From Bremia lactucae (Eukaryota > Oomycota > Peronosporomycetes > Peronosporales > Peronosporaceae): DNA of 64,000 bases. The notes under the pieces are model-generated. The model made no database searches, was not told where the DNA came from, and was given only the letters and a program-made list of their open reading frames with translations. Every line of letters starts with the position of its first letter. Position 1 is the first letter of the stretch. The position numbers and the translations under genes were made by a program. Location: assembly GCF_004359215.1 (NCBI RefSeq), contig NC_090628.1, positions 858,879 through 922,878 on the forward strand, read 5' to 3'. Of the stretch, positions 41,371-50,641 are shown in pieces.

Positions 41371-41618
41371 TGAGGAATGAGGGTAAATTACGACTGAATT
41401 ATTTTTTTTGCTTTACTAGCCGATACTTTTGGCTCATCCTCTAAGGATCGCCTATCCTAAATCTAATTATTACTAAGTATCATCTCTCCTTATTGCGCCA
41501 ACCTTTTTACTTGTTTTTATTATGGCGCATATGTAATTTGAATCAATAGAAAAGGAATGGTATAAAAGATAAATCGAAATGAGTGGTCATGGGCTCAGCG
41601 AGTTGAATGGTCCTGACA
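41371..41618 (-). repeat. LTR, family D, 5' LTR
   Basis: 248 bp; partner of 35734-35978. Its outer end abuts ATCTCGCGCTGG, the start of the TMEM41-like promoter region, with no matching short target duplication at the two element ends. Confidence 0.8.
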
Positions 41619-42064
41619 ATCTCGCGCTGGGACGGAGATAGTGTGCGGTACAAGGAACACCTGTTTATTTTACTTAGCTAGCACTACGTCGTAACGAAGT
41701 ATACTTACTAAACAGTGTAGAGCAAATTAGAGACTGTTTCTTGTCGTCGTTATTTTTAATATTCATATCCTTCTATGGCTAGTATGAAGGACTTAGACCT
41801 TTGTCCATCTGTAAACTAGAATCGGTTGCCGCACTCTATCTCTACAGCCTTACCAAATATACATCAGCCAAAGGATCATGTTTTCCTAAAATTTTACTTA
41901 GTTAAACTGTTTGCTAACTGGCATTCTTTTTTTTAATTAATAACGATCTGGCAATAAAATCCATTCAAATAACAAAATAAAAATTTCCAAAAAATAACCT
42001 ACCCCCCGTTCTTCCGAACACTTTCTTGAACAGGATCCGCAGCAGTCGACAAAGTTTAGCAACG
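41619..42064 (+). promoter_or_regulatory. Upstream region of the TMEM41-like gene
   Basis: Aligns with 35251-35673. An initiator-like ACACTTTCTT lies at 42019-42028 (first base deviates from YCAYTYY). No other element is recognised. The LTR sits 446 bp upstream of the ATG and may influence expression; that is inference. Confidence 0.5.
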
Positions 42065-42823
42065 ATGTCGGACTGGCGCCGTGATCTTCAGCTCGTGGGC
42101 GTCGTTTTCATAGTCACCACGGCGCTATTAGGCGTGATGTTGCACTCGCTGGTAATCTCGACGCTCACAGACACCGAGTGGCTCGCGCTTCGACTGCCTA
42201 CAACGCTCGAGGCAGCTCAAGAGCTAGGCAAGACCCTTCAGAGCTTCTCCGAGCGCCAACGAGGTTCACTTTTGCTCGCACACATGGGCTGCTATCTATA
42301 CCTGCAAACATTTGCGATTCCGGGCACCGTATTTTTCAATCTATTGGGCGGCGCGTTGTTTGGGATGACGCTGGGATTTCCTCTGTGCTTGGCTAACAAC
42401 ACACTGGGATCGGTCTTTATGTTTCTCCTTTCGCGGCGTTTTGGCTACCGCGTCGTCACGCACTTTTTTCCGCAAAAACTCGATCGCTTAAGAAGTATAT
42501 TGGACGCACATCGCGACGAAATGGCGCTGAATATGATATTCCTGCGCGTATTTCCATTCACCCCCAATTGGTTTATTAACATGGCGTCGCCCCACTTGGC
42601 CATTCCGCTAGGCCAATTTACGTTAGGCCCGCTATTTGGGCTCGTTCCGTACAATTTCCTGAGCTGCAAAGCTGGGCTTATTCTGCGCGAGCTACGATCG
42701 CGTGGAGACATTATTGATAGCGCCACGACGATGCAGCTTATAGTGGTTGCTATCGTAGGTGGCCTTGTGCTCCCAAGACTAAAGAGGCGTTTTGCCACGA
42801 CCACTGGTACCAAGCATGATTAA
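42065..42823 (+). CDS. TMEM41-like VTT-domain membrane protein
   Basis: An intact 252-residue membrane protein of the VTT (SNARE-associated Golgi / DedA-like) family, closest by motif to TMEM41. Hydrophobic segment at 10-28; VTT domain from about 80: FAIPGTVFFNLLGGALFG (83-100), then FLRVFPFTPNWFIN (159-172) and CKAGLILREL (201-210); C-terminal membrane segment at 223-237 with basic tail RLKRRF. TMEM41-type proteins are ER lipid scramblases acting in autophagosome formation and lipid transport; that role is transferred from the family. The ATG at 42065 is chosen: the upstream in-frame extension starts at TTG, and the ATG used in the partial copy at 35674 is AGG here. No intron seen. Confidence 0.88.
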   Translation: MSDWRRDLQLVGVVFIVTTALLGVMLHSLVISTLTDTEWLALRLPTTLEAAQELGKTLQSFSERQRGSLLLAHMGCYLYLQTFAIPGTVFFNLLGGALFGMTLGFPLCLANNTLGSVFMFLLSRRFGYRVVTHFFPQKLDRLRSILDAHRDEMALNMIFLRVFPFTPNWFINMASPHLAIPLGQFTLGPLFGLVPYNFLSCKAGLILRELRSRGDIIDSATTMQLIVVAIVGGLVLPRLKRRFATTTGTKHD

Positions 42824-44437
42824 ATTGAGTGTTTAAATTACGTTTGTCTTGTCCAAGTTTTTGCTGAATTGAGTAAGTTTCAGATAATTAAAAAAATCTA
42901 AAAGCTATCATTCAGCGTGTATCAAACGCACTATTTTTTTTTTTGTTCGTCGGGACCAAGCTAGACAAAATAAATGTCAGAGATACTTCTTATTCATTCG
43001 ACGCCAGGCCAATTAGGTCTGCAGAGCTCTTATTGGGTTTGACTATCACAAGGTGCGTAATTAGATCCCGAATTTTCAGTATTTAAAATGCTAGACACGG
43101 GCGGATTTTAATTTTTTTCTGACAGACTGTAATCGTGAAGGTCTTCTTTCGTTGGAATGGATATGCAAATCTTTTAGATTATTATTAGAGTATACAATTA
43201 TACGAGTAGTCTGCGCTGGTGCTCCCTCGCACTGCAGCAGCAATTTTCAATTATTTTGTTTGGCGGGAGTTGTTATACCTTTTAACGATTACTTTCAAAC
43301 AGAAAAAAAGTTATCGCGATTACAACTTAAGATTCTGGAATGTGATGCTAAAAATTAATGGCTAGAACACTGCGATGTAAGAAATAGCTAATTAATTTCA
43401 AGGGAAAGCACAATATCGTTCAAGCTAATGCGAGGTTTAAATCAAGCTGTCGACGTCCTAACTGCAATAAGCCACGAAAATGCAGGCTGTTTTCCGTATC
43501 AAAACAAAAGCAGCCGACCGGCCGTGATGGCAAAAGGTGGTTCTACCAAGAGAATTCAAGGTGCCTTCCTCTAATATTTTAAGCGCAAATAGGTTTTCAT
43601 CCGACTTCTATACAAACACGTAAAAACTCGCGGTACTCAAAAGTGATTAGCAAGCAACTTAACGATTTAGAGGTATGCCAGCGTCGACGTCCTGTCATGT
43701 AAAAAGACGCATTCTTCACATTGCCGTATTAAGACGCAATTTTTTTTGCGAAGTCTTCGGGGCCGTGTAGGAGTCACTTAGCTTGCTCATCACCAAATAA
43801 AAAAATGCTCTTCGATCAATCGCTGCAAACTTTCATGTTCCTCGCGAAACAAACTTTTGCGCAATATTGGACGCATATTCCCAAAAACAGTTTATTATTT
43901 GCGACTGAACTTCATTGCAATGTGCGCTCATGAATGTGTTGGAGGTCTCCGCATTGCATAATTCAGAGGAGTGCTATTATGTAAGGCACGAAAATATTCT
44001 AGATCGTGTTTTTCTGTCACATGCAACAGGCTTTCTAGCTACTGGTAGCGTTAAAGACTTGCATTGGCCTTGTATGCAAATTGCCTGAGGTCACTTTAGG
44101 TTTTCCGACACTATTTAAATAACTCATGTTACAGCTCTCCCGTGACCTCAAGAGCAAACGGTTGTATCAGACGATGTACTGTATGTACAGTATTATTTAC
44201 GCTACTTTTTTTTTGCAGTTTCCATTTTGAGGTTGTCAAGGATGTAAGAAACTATTTTAAATTTTAAATTTGAGCTATTATGGAGTATTAAGCGGCTAAA
44301 AAAGCATCTTCGGCTACTATTGCTTGTCAGCTTGAAAATAAAAAAAGTTTTGAAGCAATAATGGACTACGTACCTAATATCACGCTGTACAAGAAATGAC
44401 TCAAAACCAATAAAAACAACACTCTTCGCCTTGCGTC
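42824..44437. other. Intergenic, AT-rich, nothing recognised
   Basis: About 1.6 kb between the TMEM41-like gene and the next gene. Only short frames without motifs occur (for example 43152-43358). Several T tracts. No LTR or domain match seen. Confidence 0.5.
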
Positions 44438-45058
44438 ATGGCCTTCATGTCGGTAGCTCGTCAGGCACGCGCCACTTCTCGATTCCTCTATTCCCGTATG
44501 CGCGTTTGTCCTCTTGTAGCTAATGAGCAATTCTTGCAGCGAACGAAGTGGCAGCGCTTGCCCTGTGCGATGGAGTCTCCGATCCTATCGACTCGAGTAG
44601 GCTTTTTGCGAACAAAGGTGAGCGAGCGTGTGGTCCTGCCAGAAGAGAACGAAATTGAACCTACGCTAGCATTTGACGACAGTGAAATGACAATTGAAGA
44701 TGCTTCGATTGAAAACTTGCTGAAAGAGCTCAATGAAGTTTTTGAAATTATTGCTGCTGTGCCACTGATGGATGAAGAGGAGTATGGGGAAGTGCGCCAA
44801 CACTTTGAGAGTGGCAGTGGTCTTGATGAGATTGATGAACGTGGGTATAATATTAAAGCTGGGACGCATAAGATTTGGAAGGGTGAGCGCGACCTTACAA
44901 AGATTGTTGAGGGATTGGATACCGATTCGGCCCAGATTCTGCAGCGTATCCTGCTCCACACGCTTAATATTGAGAGAAAAGTGCGTGAGATGCTCTCGAA
45001 TGGTGGAGTTGATCCCGATGACAAAGATGAGTTGCAAGAAGACAATCAGGTCATTTGA
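44438..45058 (+). CDS. Truncated paralogue of the DUF4460-like protein
   Basis: An open 206-residue protein. Residues 1-64 match the N-terminus of the next gene (VARQ near the start, RTKVSER at 58-64 in both). Residues 89-185 match its C-terminal part (LLKELNEVFEIIAAVPLMDE, HFESGSGLDEIDERGYNIKA, DSAQILQRILLHTLNIERK). The roughly 180 residues between, including the HPD-containing region, are replaced by an acidic linker of about 24. The Arg/Ser-rich N-terminus looks like a mitochondrial presequence. The function of the C-terminal helical domain is not known to me. Intact frame suggests it is maintained; a recent pseudogene is the alternative. Confidence 0.75.
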   Translation: MAFMSVARQARATSRFLYSRMRVCPLVANEQFLQRTKWQRLPCAMESPILSTRVGFLRTKVSERVVLPEENEIEPTLAFDDSEMTIEDASIENLLKELNEVFEIIAAVPLMDEEEYGEVRQHFESGSGLDEIDERGYNIKAGTHKIWKGERDLTKIVEGLDTDSAQILQRILLHTLNIERKVREMLSNGGVDPDDKDELQEDNQVI

Positions 45059-45384
45059 GATTGTCCGTTAAAAAAGAAGTCATCTCGACACCATCAAGGT
45101 ATTGCGGAGATCTTGGTCGAGCCCGCGTGCTTTGCTTTTGCTCTTAACTTTTGATTCGACACAGGCAATCAAGACGTCTAAGTCCCGTATAAATGATGTA
45201 CGTATACTTGCACCATTGATAAATTCTCCTTATCTTATGTTAGAAATAAAGAACGATTGTAAGAATACCTCGCCGTAAAATGCACAAGAAAATGGGCAAC
45301 ATGTAATTTCAGGCATGACCCGAATTTGTGCTCATTACGAAAAACGCATATTTTGCTCTCAAAAAAAGTGATAAATAATTTTAT

Positions 45385-45391
45385 TCATTCT
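45385..45391 (+). promoter_or_regulatory. Initiator-like element before the DUF4460-like gene
   Basis: TCATTCT fits the oomycete initiator consensus YCAYTYY and lies about 35 bases upstream of the ATG at 45421, followed by TGCCTTC. Supports the chosen start and a short 5' leader. Confidence 0.5.
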
Positions 45392-45420
45392 TGCCTTCAG
45401 GGCTCTGAAAAGCGGTGGTA

Positions 45421-46518
45421 ATGGGCTTCGTCGCACTAGCTCGTCAGACGCTTATCGTTTCTCGCTTCCAAATGCACGCGTCTACACGCTTAAGCACAGC
45501 AATTCCCTGGCAACAAATGCATAAGCACCGCGTGCCTTGCTCTATCGACCCTCCATTCCTATCAACCCGAACCAGCAGCATTAGTTTTGTACGAACAAAA
45601 GTCAGCGAACGCACGCTCCGTCGGAAGAAATTACGCGTCAACAAGAGCCAAAAAGGAGTCAAGGTGCCAATTCTTAAAGAAACGTTGCGCAAGCTCTATT
45701 TGCGTACGCATCCGGATCTCTTTGGACAGTATCCAACGCAGCAGCGCGCAAATGAGGAATCGTACAAAGAGCTCTTGGGCATCCTGGACGCCATTGAGAA
45801 ACACAATCAATTTCCCCCAGCCAAGACCTTAAAACTTCCATTTTTTTTAAAAACACCTATCGAGGGTGAATTTAAAGAAGTCGAGTTGCAACTACGCACG
45901 ACGGGAGGTGCATGTAATACGTTGGTAGAGGAGGCATTGGGTCAATTTTTCAGCAACTGTGGGCTCCCTGAGGTCTTTCAATGGGACAAAGGAAGCTGGG
46001 GCAAAAGTGTAGGTAAACACGCAGTAGAGAATCCAAATTTAGGCTTTGAAAAGGAAGATGAAACGCATGAGAACGACCGTCACGAGGCCAAGCGCGAAGA
46101 ACGGCATTCTTCAGCTCCGGCTTATAATCCCGTGGATCGTAAAGCACCAGAAGATCATTCGATTGAAAAGGTTCTGAATGAGTTAGACGACACGTTGCAG
46201 CTTATTGCTGTCGTGCCATATCTTGACGACGACGACAAGCAACAGCAAGCTATTAAAACTCATTTTGAACACGGATCAGGTCTCGATGACCTCGATGCTC
46301 AAGGGTATTCACTGAAAGCGGGAGTTATTCAATTGTGGCAAGGCGAACGGAATCTACAGGCACTGATTCCTGGATTAGATGGCGACTCGGCGATTCTAAT
46401 GCAGCGAATTTTGCTTCATACCGTCGATATTGAAAAGCGTCTCGAGAACGTCATTGCTCAAAGCTCCTTGGACGTTACGAGATTCACTGCGGAAGCTTGT
46501 AATCAACAGAGCGAGTAA
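45421..46518 (+). CDS. DUF4460-like, probably mitochondrial protein (TCAIM-related)
   Basis: An intact 365-residue protein. Residues 1-50 are rich in Arg, Ser and Thr with no acidic residue before 43, as in mitochondrial presequences. Residues 80-190 resemble DUF4460, found in the mitochondrial protein TCAIM: LRKLYLRTHPDLFGQYPTQQ (89-108, with HPD at 97-99), NEESYKELLGILD and LRTTGGACNTLVEEALGQFF. A charged spacer (200-245) leads to a C-terminal domain (247-343) shared with the upstream gene. ATG at 45421 chosen; two codons upstream start with GTG. Tandem, same strand, 362 bp after the shorter paralogue. The biochemical role is unknown; an HPD motif hints at a J-like contact with mitochondrial Hsp70, which is inference. 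Confidence 0.78.
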   Translation: MGFVALARQTLIVSRFQMHASTRLSTAIPWQQMHKHRVPCSIDPPFLSTRTSSISFVRTKVSERTLRRKKLRVNKSQKGVKVPILKETLRKLYLRTHPDLFGQYPTQQRANEESYKELLGILDAIEKHNQFPPAKTLKLPFFLKTPIEGEFKEVELQLRTTGGACNTLVEEALGQFFSNCGLPEVFQWDKGSWGKSVGKHAVENPNLGFEKEDETHENDRHEAKREERHSSAPAYNPVDRKAPEDHSIEKVLNELDDTLQLIAVVPYLDDDDKQQQAIKTHFEHGSGLDDLDAQGYSLKAGVIQLWQGERNLQALIPGLDGDSAILMQRILLHTVDIEKRLENVIAQSSLDVTRFTAEACNQQSE

Positions 46519-46749
46519 AGATTCTTGGATGACTTTATCGATAAAAGATTATCGCGTTATGTGGGCATTTACAATGAATTAATTGTTAAGCACTGAACTT
46601 ACATGCCCAAATGCACAAAAGATGACACGGCACTAGGACCTGCACCCAGGATTGGAAAGAATAGTGAATTACTTCTTTGAGTCGCTGTCCTAGACAGGAA
46701 TTAGCTCTTACATAACATCGAGTGACCCGGGGCCGTCAGTTTAGCACGA
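46519..46749. other. Intergenic, nothing recognised
   Basis: Short spacer after the DUF4460-like gene without frames or repeats. Confidence 0.5.
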
Positions 46750-46884
46750 AATGGAACGGGGTGTACCGTTAAAACATGAATATTATTTCTGTAAGAGAAA
46801 ATAATAAAGAAGTATTTACGTTGGAATTGTTATATTCAACTTAAATTCCTAGGTACTTAATTGAAGTAATAAAAAAAAAACCTA
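46750..46884 (+). repeat. Family B-like LTR start, truncated
   Basis: TGGAACGGGGTGTACCGTTAAAACATGAATA resembles the family B LTR start. The rest is not alignable and gives way to family A sequence at about 46885. Confidence 0.4.
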
Positions 46885-47284
46885 CCACTTAAGTGTGCTT
46901 CATATATATGTGACCCACCCTTATGTATGTGATGCACATTGGTACATCCTAGCGTCATCCGCTATGCGAAATACCCAAAAACGATACGCTCGCAGCACAT
47001 ATTAGTCTATCTACAAAGACGGCATTTATGCTAGGTAATAACAGAAATTTATATTTAATGCGATTAAATATAAATCAGTCTTAAACTTACAATATACTTG
47101 ATAAGTTTGCACGAGGAGCCGGATTACCGCTCCCGTGACGACACTTTTATCAGTGTACTTCGTGAGTTGGGTGAGGTCGCTAAGGCGCCCACCACAAACC
47201 TCACTGCACGTGAGAGAAGGCGGTAAATCGTCGAAGGTGTGTGCGTGCGTAGTACGTGGCAGCTTTAAGTAGCGCCCGTCTACA
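46885..47284 (+). repeat. LTR, family A, decayed
   Basis: Recognisable through CCCACCCTTATGTATGTGAT, GATACGCTCGCAGCACATAT, TAAATATAAATCAGTCTTAA, GCCGGATTACCGCTCCCGTG and the end GCGCCCGTCTACA. It is shorter and more diverged than the copies at 790-1901. It acts as 5' LTR for the gag remnant that follows. Confidence 0.65.
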
Positions 47285-47289
47285 CTTGG

Positions 47290-48370
47290 TGGAACTTGAA
47301 ATCCTTCCCACGACCCGCATCTTTGAGCGTGTACGTGAGGATGAGCCTCAATATCGATTGGACTCATTTCCCCCCACCTCCGAACATCATCGGGAGTTGG
47401 CTGAGCAGACGGCGCAGGGACTTAGGGAACAAGCCATGGCCAGGGTCTTGGGTAGTCTCCTGAGCAACATGTTACTCAGTTGGAGCAGTTTGACGCACTC
47501 ATGCTCGGACAGCGAAGGGTCGCGTCCGAGGCACAAAGCCATGCTACGGCGGAGTCTGTCACACAGACTCAGGATGAGCTAAGGCGAGAGCAGGCTCGAA
47601 GCGAGGCTTTCAACAGGACTGTTAAGATGCTCTCCGCTCTCAGCCGAGGCTTATTCGGATGGACCCGCCCAAGTTCGATGGAACTGCAGCGCGCACGATA
47701 TCCATCGGCTGTTAGCAGTAAAGCAATGCGGTGTGTCGCAGCTAATCGAAGATGACAGCCCGATGGTGCCGTACTCCATGTCGCACCCGCGCGGTAAAGC
47801 CTCAGAGTGGGCTTACTCGGCGGGTATAGCGTATTCAAGGTGTTCCCTTCATGGGCGATTATAAGACAAAGACTCGCGCCATGTGCCAGCCACCAAACAA
47901 CGAGGTGTTGCATAAGGTGCGCGTTTTCGGGGCGTGGCAGGCGAAGCGATCTATGCAAGAGCATGTGCAGGAGATGCACTAGCTGTCGGGATCAATTACC
48001 GTAGGTCCGATTGGGGAGCACATAAAAGTGCCCAAGTTTATGAACGGAATACGTCATGGCTCATCGTGACAGGCTCTTATTAGAAAGGTGCCGTCAACGA
48101 TGGAATCCAAATTGCCTTAGTTGAGGAGAAATTTTACAACAGTGCCTCGGCGATAGCTTGGTATAAGCCGTCGGCCGAGAGAACAGGTGTCACTTCCATG
48201 GAGTTGGGCAATGCAGACGTTGTCTGTCACAAATGTGGCAAGCGCAGTCATATGAGCGCTGCTATGCCTGGGCCCCTGCTGGGGCGAAGACGCCCAGCAA
48301 GAGGAATCCCTTTCCGAAGAGCGATGGCAATAACCAGCGTGCGAGACGCATGAGTCCGCATCTACCACTG
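47290..48370 (+). pseudogene. Ty3 gag of a family A element, ending in a deletion
   Basis: Gag pieces: FPPTSEHHRELAEQTAQGLR, LEQFDALMLGQRRVASEAQS, VTQTQDELRREQARSEAFNR, then PPKFDGT (47669), VSQLIEDDSPMVPYSMSH, GVTSMELGNADVVCHKCGKR with SHMSAAM. The knuckle C-x2-C-x4-H is present but its last cysteine is methionine. Frames change repeatedly. It is joined almost directly to integrase. Confidence 0.65.
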
Positions 48371-48383
48371 AGGGGTCGAAAAA

Positions 48384-49013
48384 ATGCAGGAGAAAGCTGA
48401 GGTAAATCGCTTTAGCTTCATCGATGGCCTGTTATGGCATCAGCTGTCACCTTGTGATTCCTTGGGAATCTATGTGCCTCATGACACAGACCTCAAGCTG
48501 ATGACCCTTCACGAGCTCCATGATGCGCCATCTAGTGGGCATCTGGGCCGTGAAAAGACATTCTTACGAGTGTCAGAGAAATTTTGGTGAACGCACTTAT
48601 TTAGATGGGTGGCCAACTATATTCGCTCTTGCGAACAGTGTCAGCATAAAGCCTGCACCGTCCAGCAGTGCGCCACTGAAGCCGCTACCGATTCCAACCA
48701 ACTGTTGGAAGTCAGTAAGTCTAGACTTCACATTAGGGTCGGACGGGGCTCGTCGTCTTCGTAAACGGTCTAAGCAAGATGGTTCATTCAGCACCATGTA
48801 AGACATCGATCAAAGGCAAGTAGGCAGCTCTCTTGTCCTGGATCGCGTATACCGATTACACGAGATGGCCGAGTCCATAGTATTGGACCGGGATCAATGA
48901 TTTACGTCTGGGTTTTGGCGACAAGTGCTTGGGCTGCTAGGTGGCGAGTTCCCCATGTCGACTGCAGACCATCCTCAGATCAATGGCCAAACAGAACGTG
49001 CCAATCAGGTCGT
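48384..49013 (+). pseudogene. Ty3 integrase fused after gag
   Basis: Starts VNRFSFIDGLLWHQLSPCDS and continues LMTLHELHDAPSSGHLGREK (HHCC start), ALANSVSIKPAPSSSAPLKP, CWKSVSLDFTLG, LDRDQ, MSTADHPQINGQTERANQV. Protease, RT and RNase H are absent: gag and integrase are joined by an internal deletion near 48370. It is cut at 49013 by a reversed family B LTR fragment. Confidence 0.65.
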
Positions 49014-49172
49014 GGTGGATAAATAGATATAATGGCCTATACCTATTTATGGATAAGATTTCTGAACATTACTATGTAAGTAATATTCTCCAAATATTCT
49101 CTACCTTTTAGATAATATATTAATAAACTATTTATAAGTGTTAATTTTATGTAACGATACACCCCGTCGTAG
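49014..49172 (-). repeat. Family B LTR fragment, reversed
   Basis: ATAGATATAATGGCCTATAC ... TAATATTCTCCAAATATTCTCTACC ... ATGTAACGATACACCCCGT matches the 5' half of family B LTRs in reverse (compare 8680-8864). The other half is missing. Confidence 0.65.
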
Positions 49173-49309
49173 CATGCGTGCGGCCCAGAACATCTAAGGG
49201 CATCCCAGACCTGTTATTGCCTCCAACTTCCTTTGGTTTGATTACCCAAAAGTCCATCTAAGAAGTCCACACACCTACCAAAAATGGTAAGCGGAACTAT
49301 TTAGCACGA

Positions 49310-49496
49310 GCCGGATTACCGCTCCCGTGAAGACACTTAATCAAAGTACTTAGTGCGTTAGGTGAAGTCGCTAACGCGCCCACCGCAACTACCTCACTGC
49401 ACGCAAAAGAAGCTGGTTAAACCGCCTCCTCGCTGTGCTATGGTGTGTGTATAAGTAGAGCGTGGCCGCATTACGACGTGCCCGCTTGCAGTTTAC
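49310..49496 (+). repeat. Family A LTR, 3' part only
   Basis: GCACGAGCCGGATTACCGCT ... CTGCACGCAAAAGAAGCTGG ... GTAGAGCGTGGCCGCATTAC GACGTGCCCGC, ending near 49496. It abuts the second copy of the unrecognised gene remnant. Confidence 0.65.
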
Positions 49497-50253
49497 TGAT
49501 GCCTGAATTGAGTCCTGAGCATTTATCGTTTAATTAAAATTCATCAGATAGGAAGATCAATAAAAATCTTGAGTCTGGTTCGCGAGGCGAAAATAGCCAA
49601 ATCGACCACCCTTACAATGAAGCTTAAATTTTAGCCCACGCAATTTTAATTTTAGAGGTCGAGCATAATTTCGAGCGTACACTCGCTGCAGCATATATTT
49701 ACAGCGGAACATCGTAGGAAGATGCAGGTATCATTTAGGCCTTCGCTGTCTACTGAAAGTCGTTTACGCTATCACTACATTTAGGTTAGCGTCAGCAGTT
49801 GGCGTATGCGTAAAATTTTAACGCTCGCTCATACCAGGCTTGCTCCTGATCTGGTAATCGACAATATCAAAGCCGGGTCTAAGAATGGGTCTGGCTTGGT
49901 CCCGCCTTTTCGAGTACAGCTAATCACACATGCGGAGGCTGCCTATTTGGCGTTACTCGAAGAGCAGCACGCGCACCGAAAGGCCTTATCAAATTACTAT
50001 AGTGGCCGCTTATGCCATATACAACTTAAATAACGTTCCTATAAAGCTCAGCAGTGTGTCCAACAAATGGTGCTGGTCGAATGTACGGTTCCGTACCGCT
50101 TGGAGGTCGAAACCTCAATACCGAACAAAATGGAGTTAACGTTAGACATATGGAATATCATCAAATGTTGACGTTGCATTTTATGCGCAATCGGAGACGC
50201 GGTTGTGCCTGTTCACGCGCGCTCGCCCAAATCGACGTGTTTTTGACTGCCTC
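49497..50253 (+). pseudogene. Second copy of the unrecognised gene remnant
   Basis: Plus-strand counterpart of 33758-35034: LMPELSPEHL, PYNEA, LAHAILILEVEHNFERTLAA, then MRKILTLAHTRLAPDLVIDN, IKAGSKNGSGLVPPFRVQLI, THAEAAYLALLEEQHAHRKA, and CVQQMVLVECTVPYRLEVET ending at a stop near 50168. No LTR interrupts this copy. It runs into the same family C LTR at the same junction (TTTTTGACTGCCTC then TGTAATG), so the LTR was present before the duplication. Confidence 0.5.
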
Positions 50254-50349
50254 TGTAATGAGGCACACATTGGTTGGAGAACCGTTTTGTGGTACCTTTA
50301 TTGTAATGGGGCACACATCGGTTGGAGAACCGTTGTTGTGGTACATTTA
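50254..50349. repeat. 48-bp tandem duplication of the LTR start
   Basis: TGTAATGAGGCACACATTGG at 50254 and TGTAATGGGGCACACATCGG at 50302 begin two near-identical 48-bp units (GGTTGGAGAACCGTT shared). The copy at 33757 has only one. Confidence 0.75.
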
Positions 50350-50585
50350 CTTTATGGGTAAATACCCTTTTATTCTATTTTAAAATAATTAATTACTTAA
50401 ATTCCATTTATTATGGGTAACAAATGTAGTCGCCGCCAGATATATATCTGGCGGCCGAAATCTATTTTGAATTAGCTACGGTAAGGTTTTGAATTTAAAT
50501 TAAAATTAAAAATGCTGAGTTTTCCTTTTGATCTTGAAGTCTAAAAGTCTTCCTCTATCTTTAGCAGCGAAGAAGCTCCGCTACA
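50302..50585 (+). repeat. LTR, family C, 5' LTR
   Basis: TGTAATGGGGCACACATCGG to AAGCTCCGCTACA. About 190 bp shorter than the 3' LTR at 54565-55042; the missing part corresponds to 54840-55010 (AAACCTTTTTAAGG ... AACTAAGTG). A primer site, TCTGGTAGCACTAGTAGTCA, follows at 50586-50605. Confidence 0.7.
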
Positions 50586-50641
50586 TCTGGTAGCACTAGT
50601 AGTCAATCTCTGAGTCTTTATAAGACTAAGCCTTCACTGAA

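Noticed and set aside
41033..41380. 115-codon plus-strand ORF with Arg/Lys/Glu repeats
   Set aside because: Most of it is the 19-bp tandem repeat read through in several frames, inside the leader of a minus-strand retroelement; no domain.
42026..42064. In-frame upstream extension of the TMEM41-like gene
   Set aside because: It would begin at TTG; the codons align with a 5' leader containing a lost ATG, and the first ATG is 42065.
44488..45045. 185-codon minus-strand ORF
   Set aside because: Exact antisense shadow of the truncated DUF4460-like paralogue; the plus-strand protein has a clear homologue next door.
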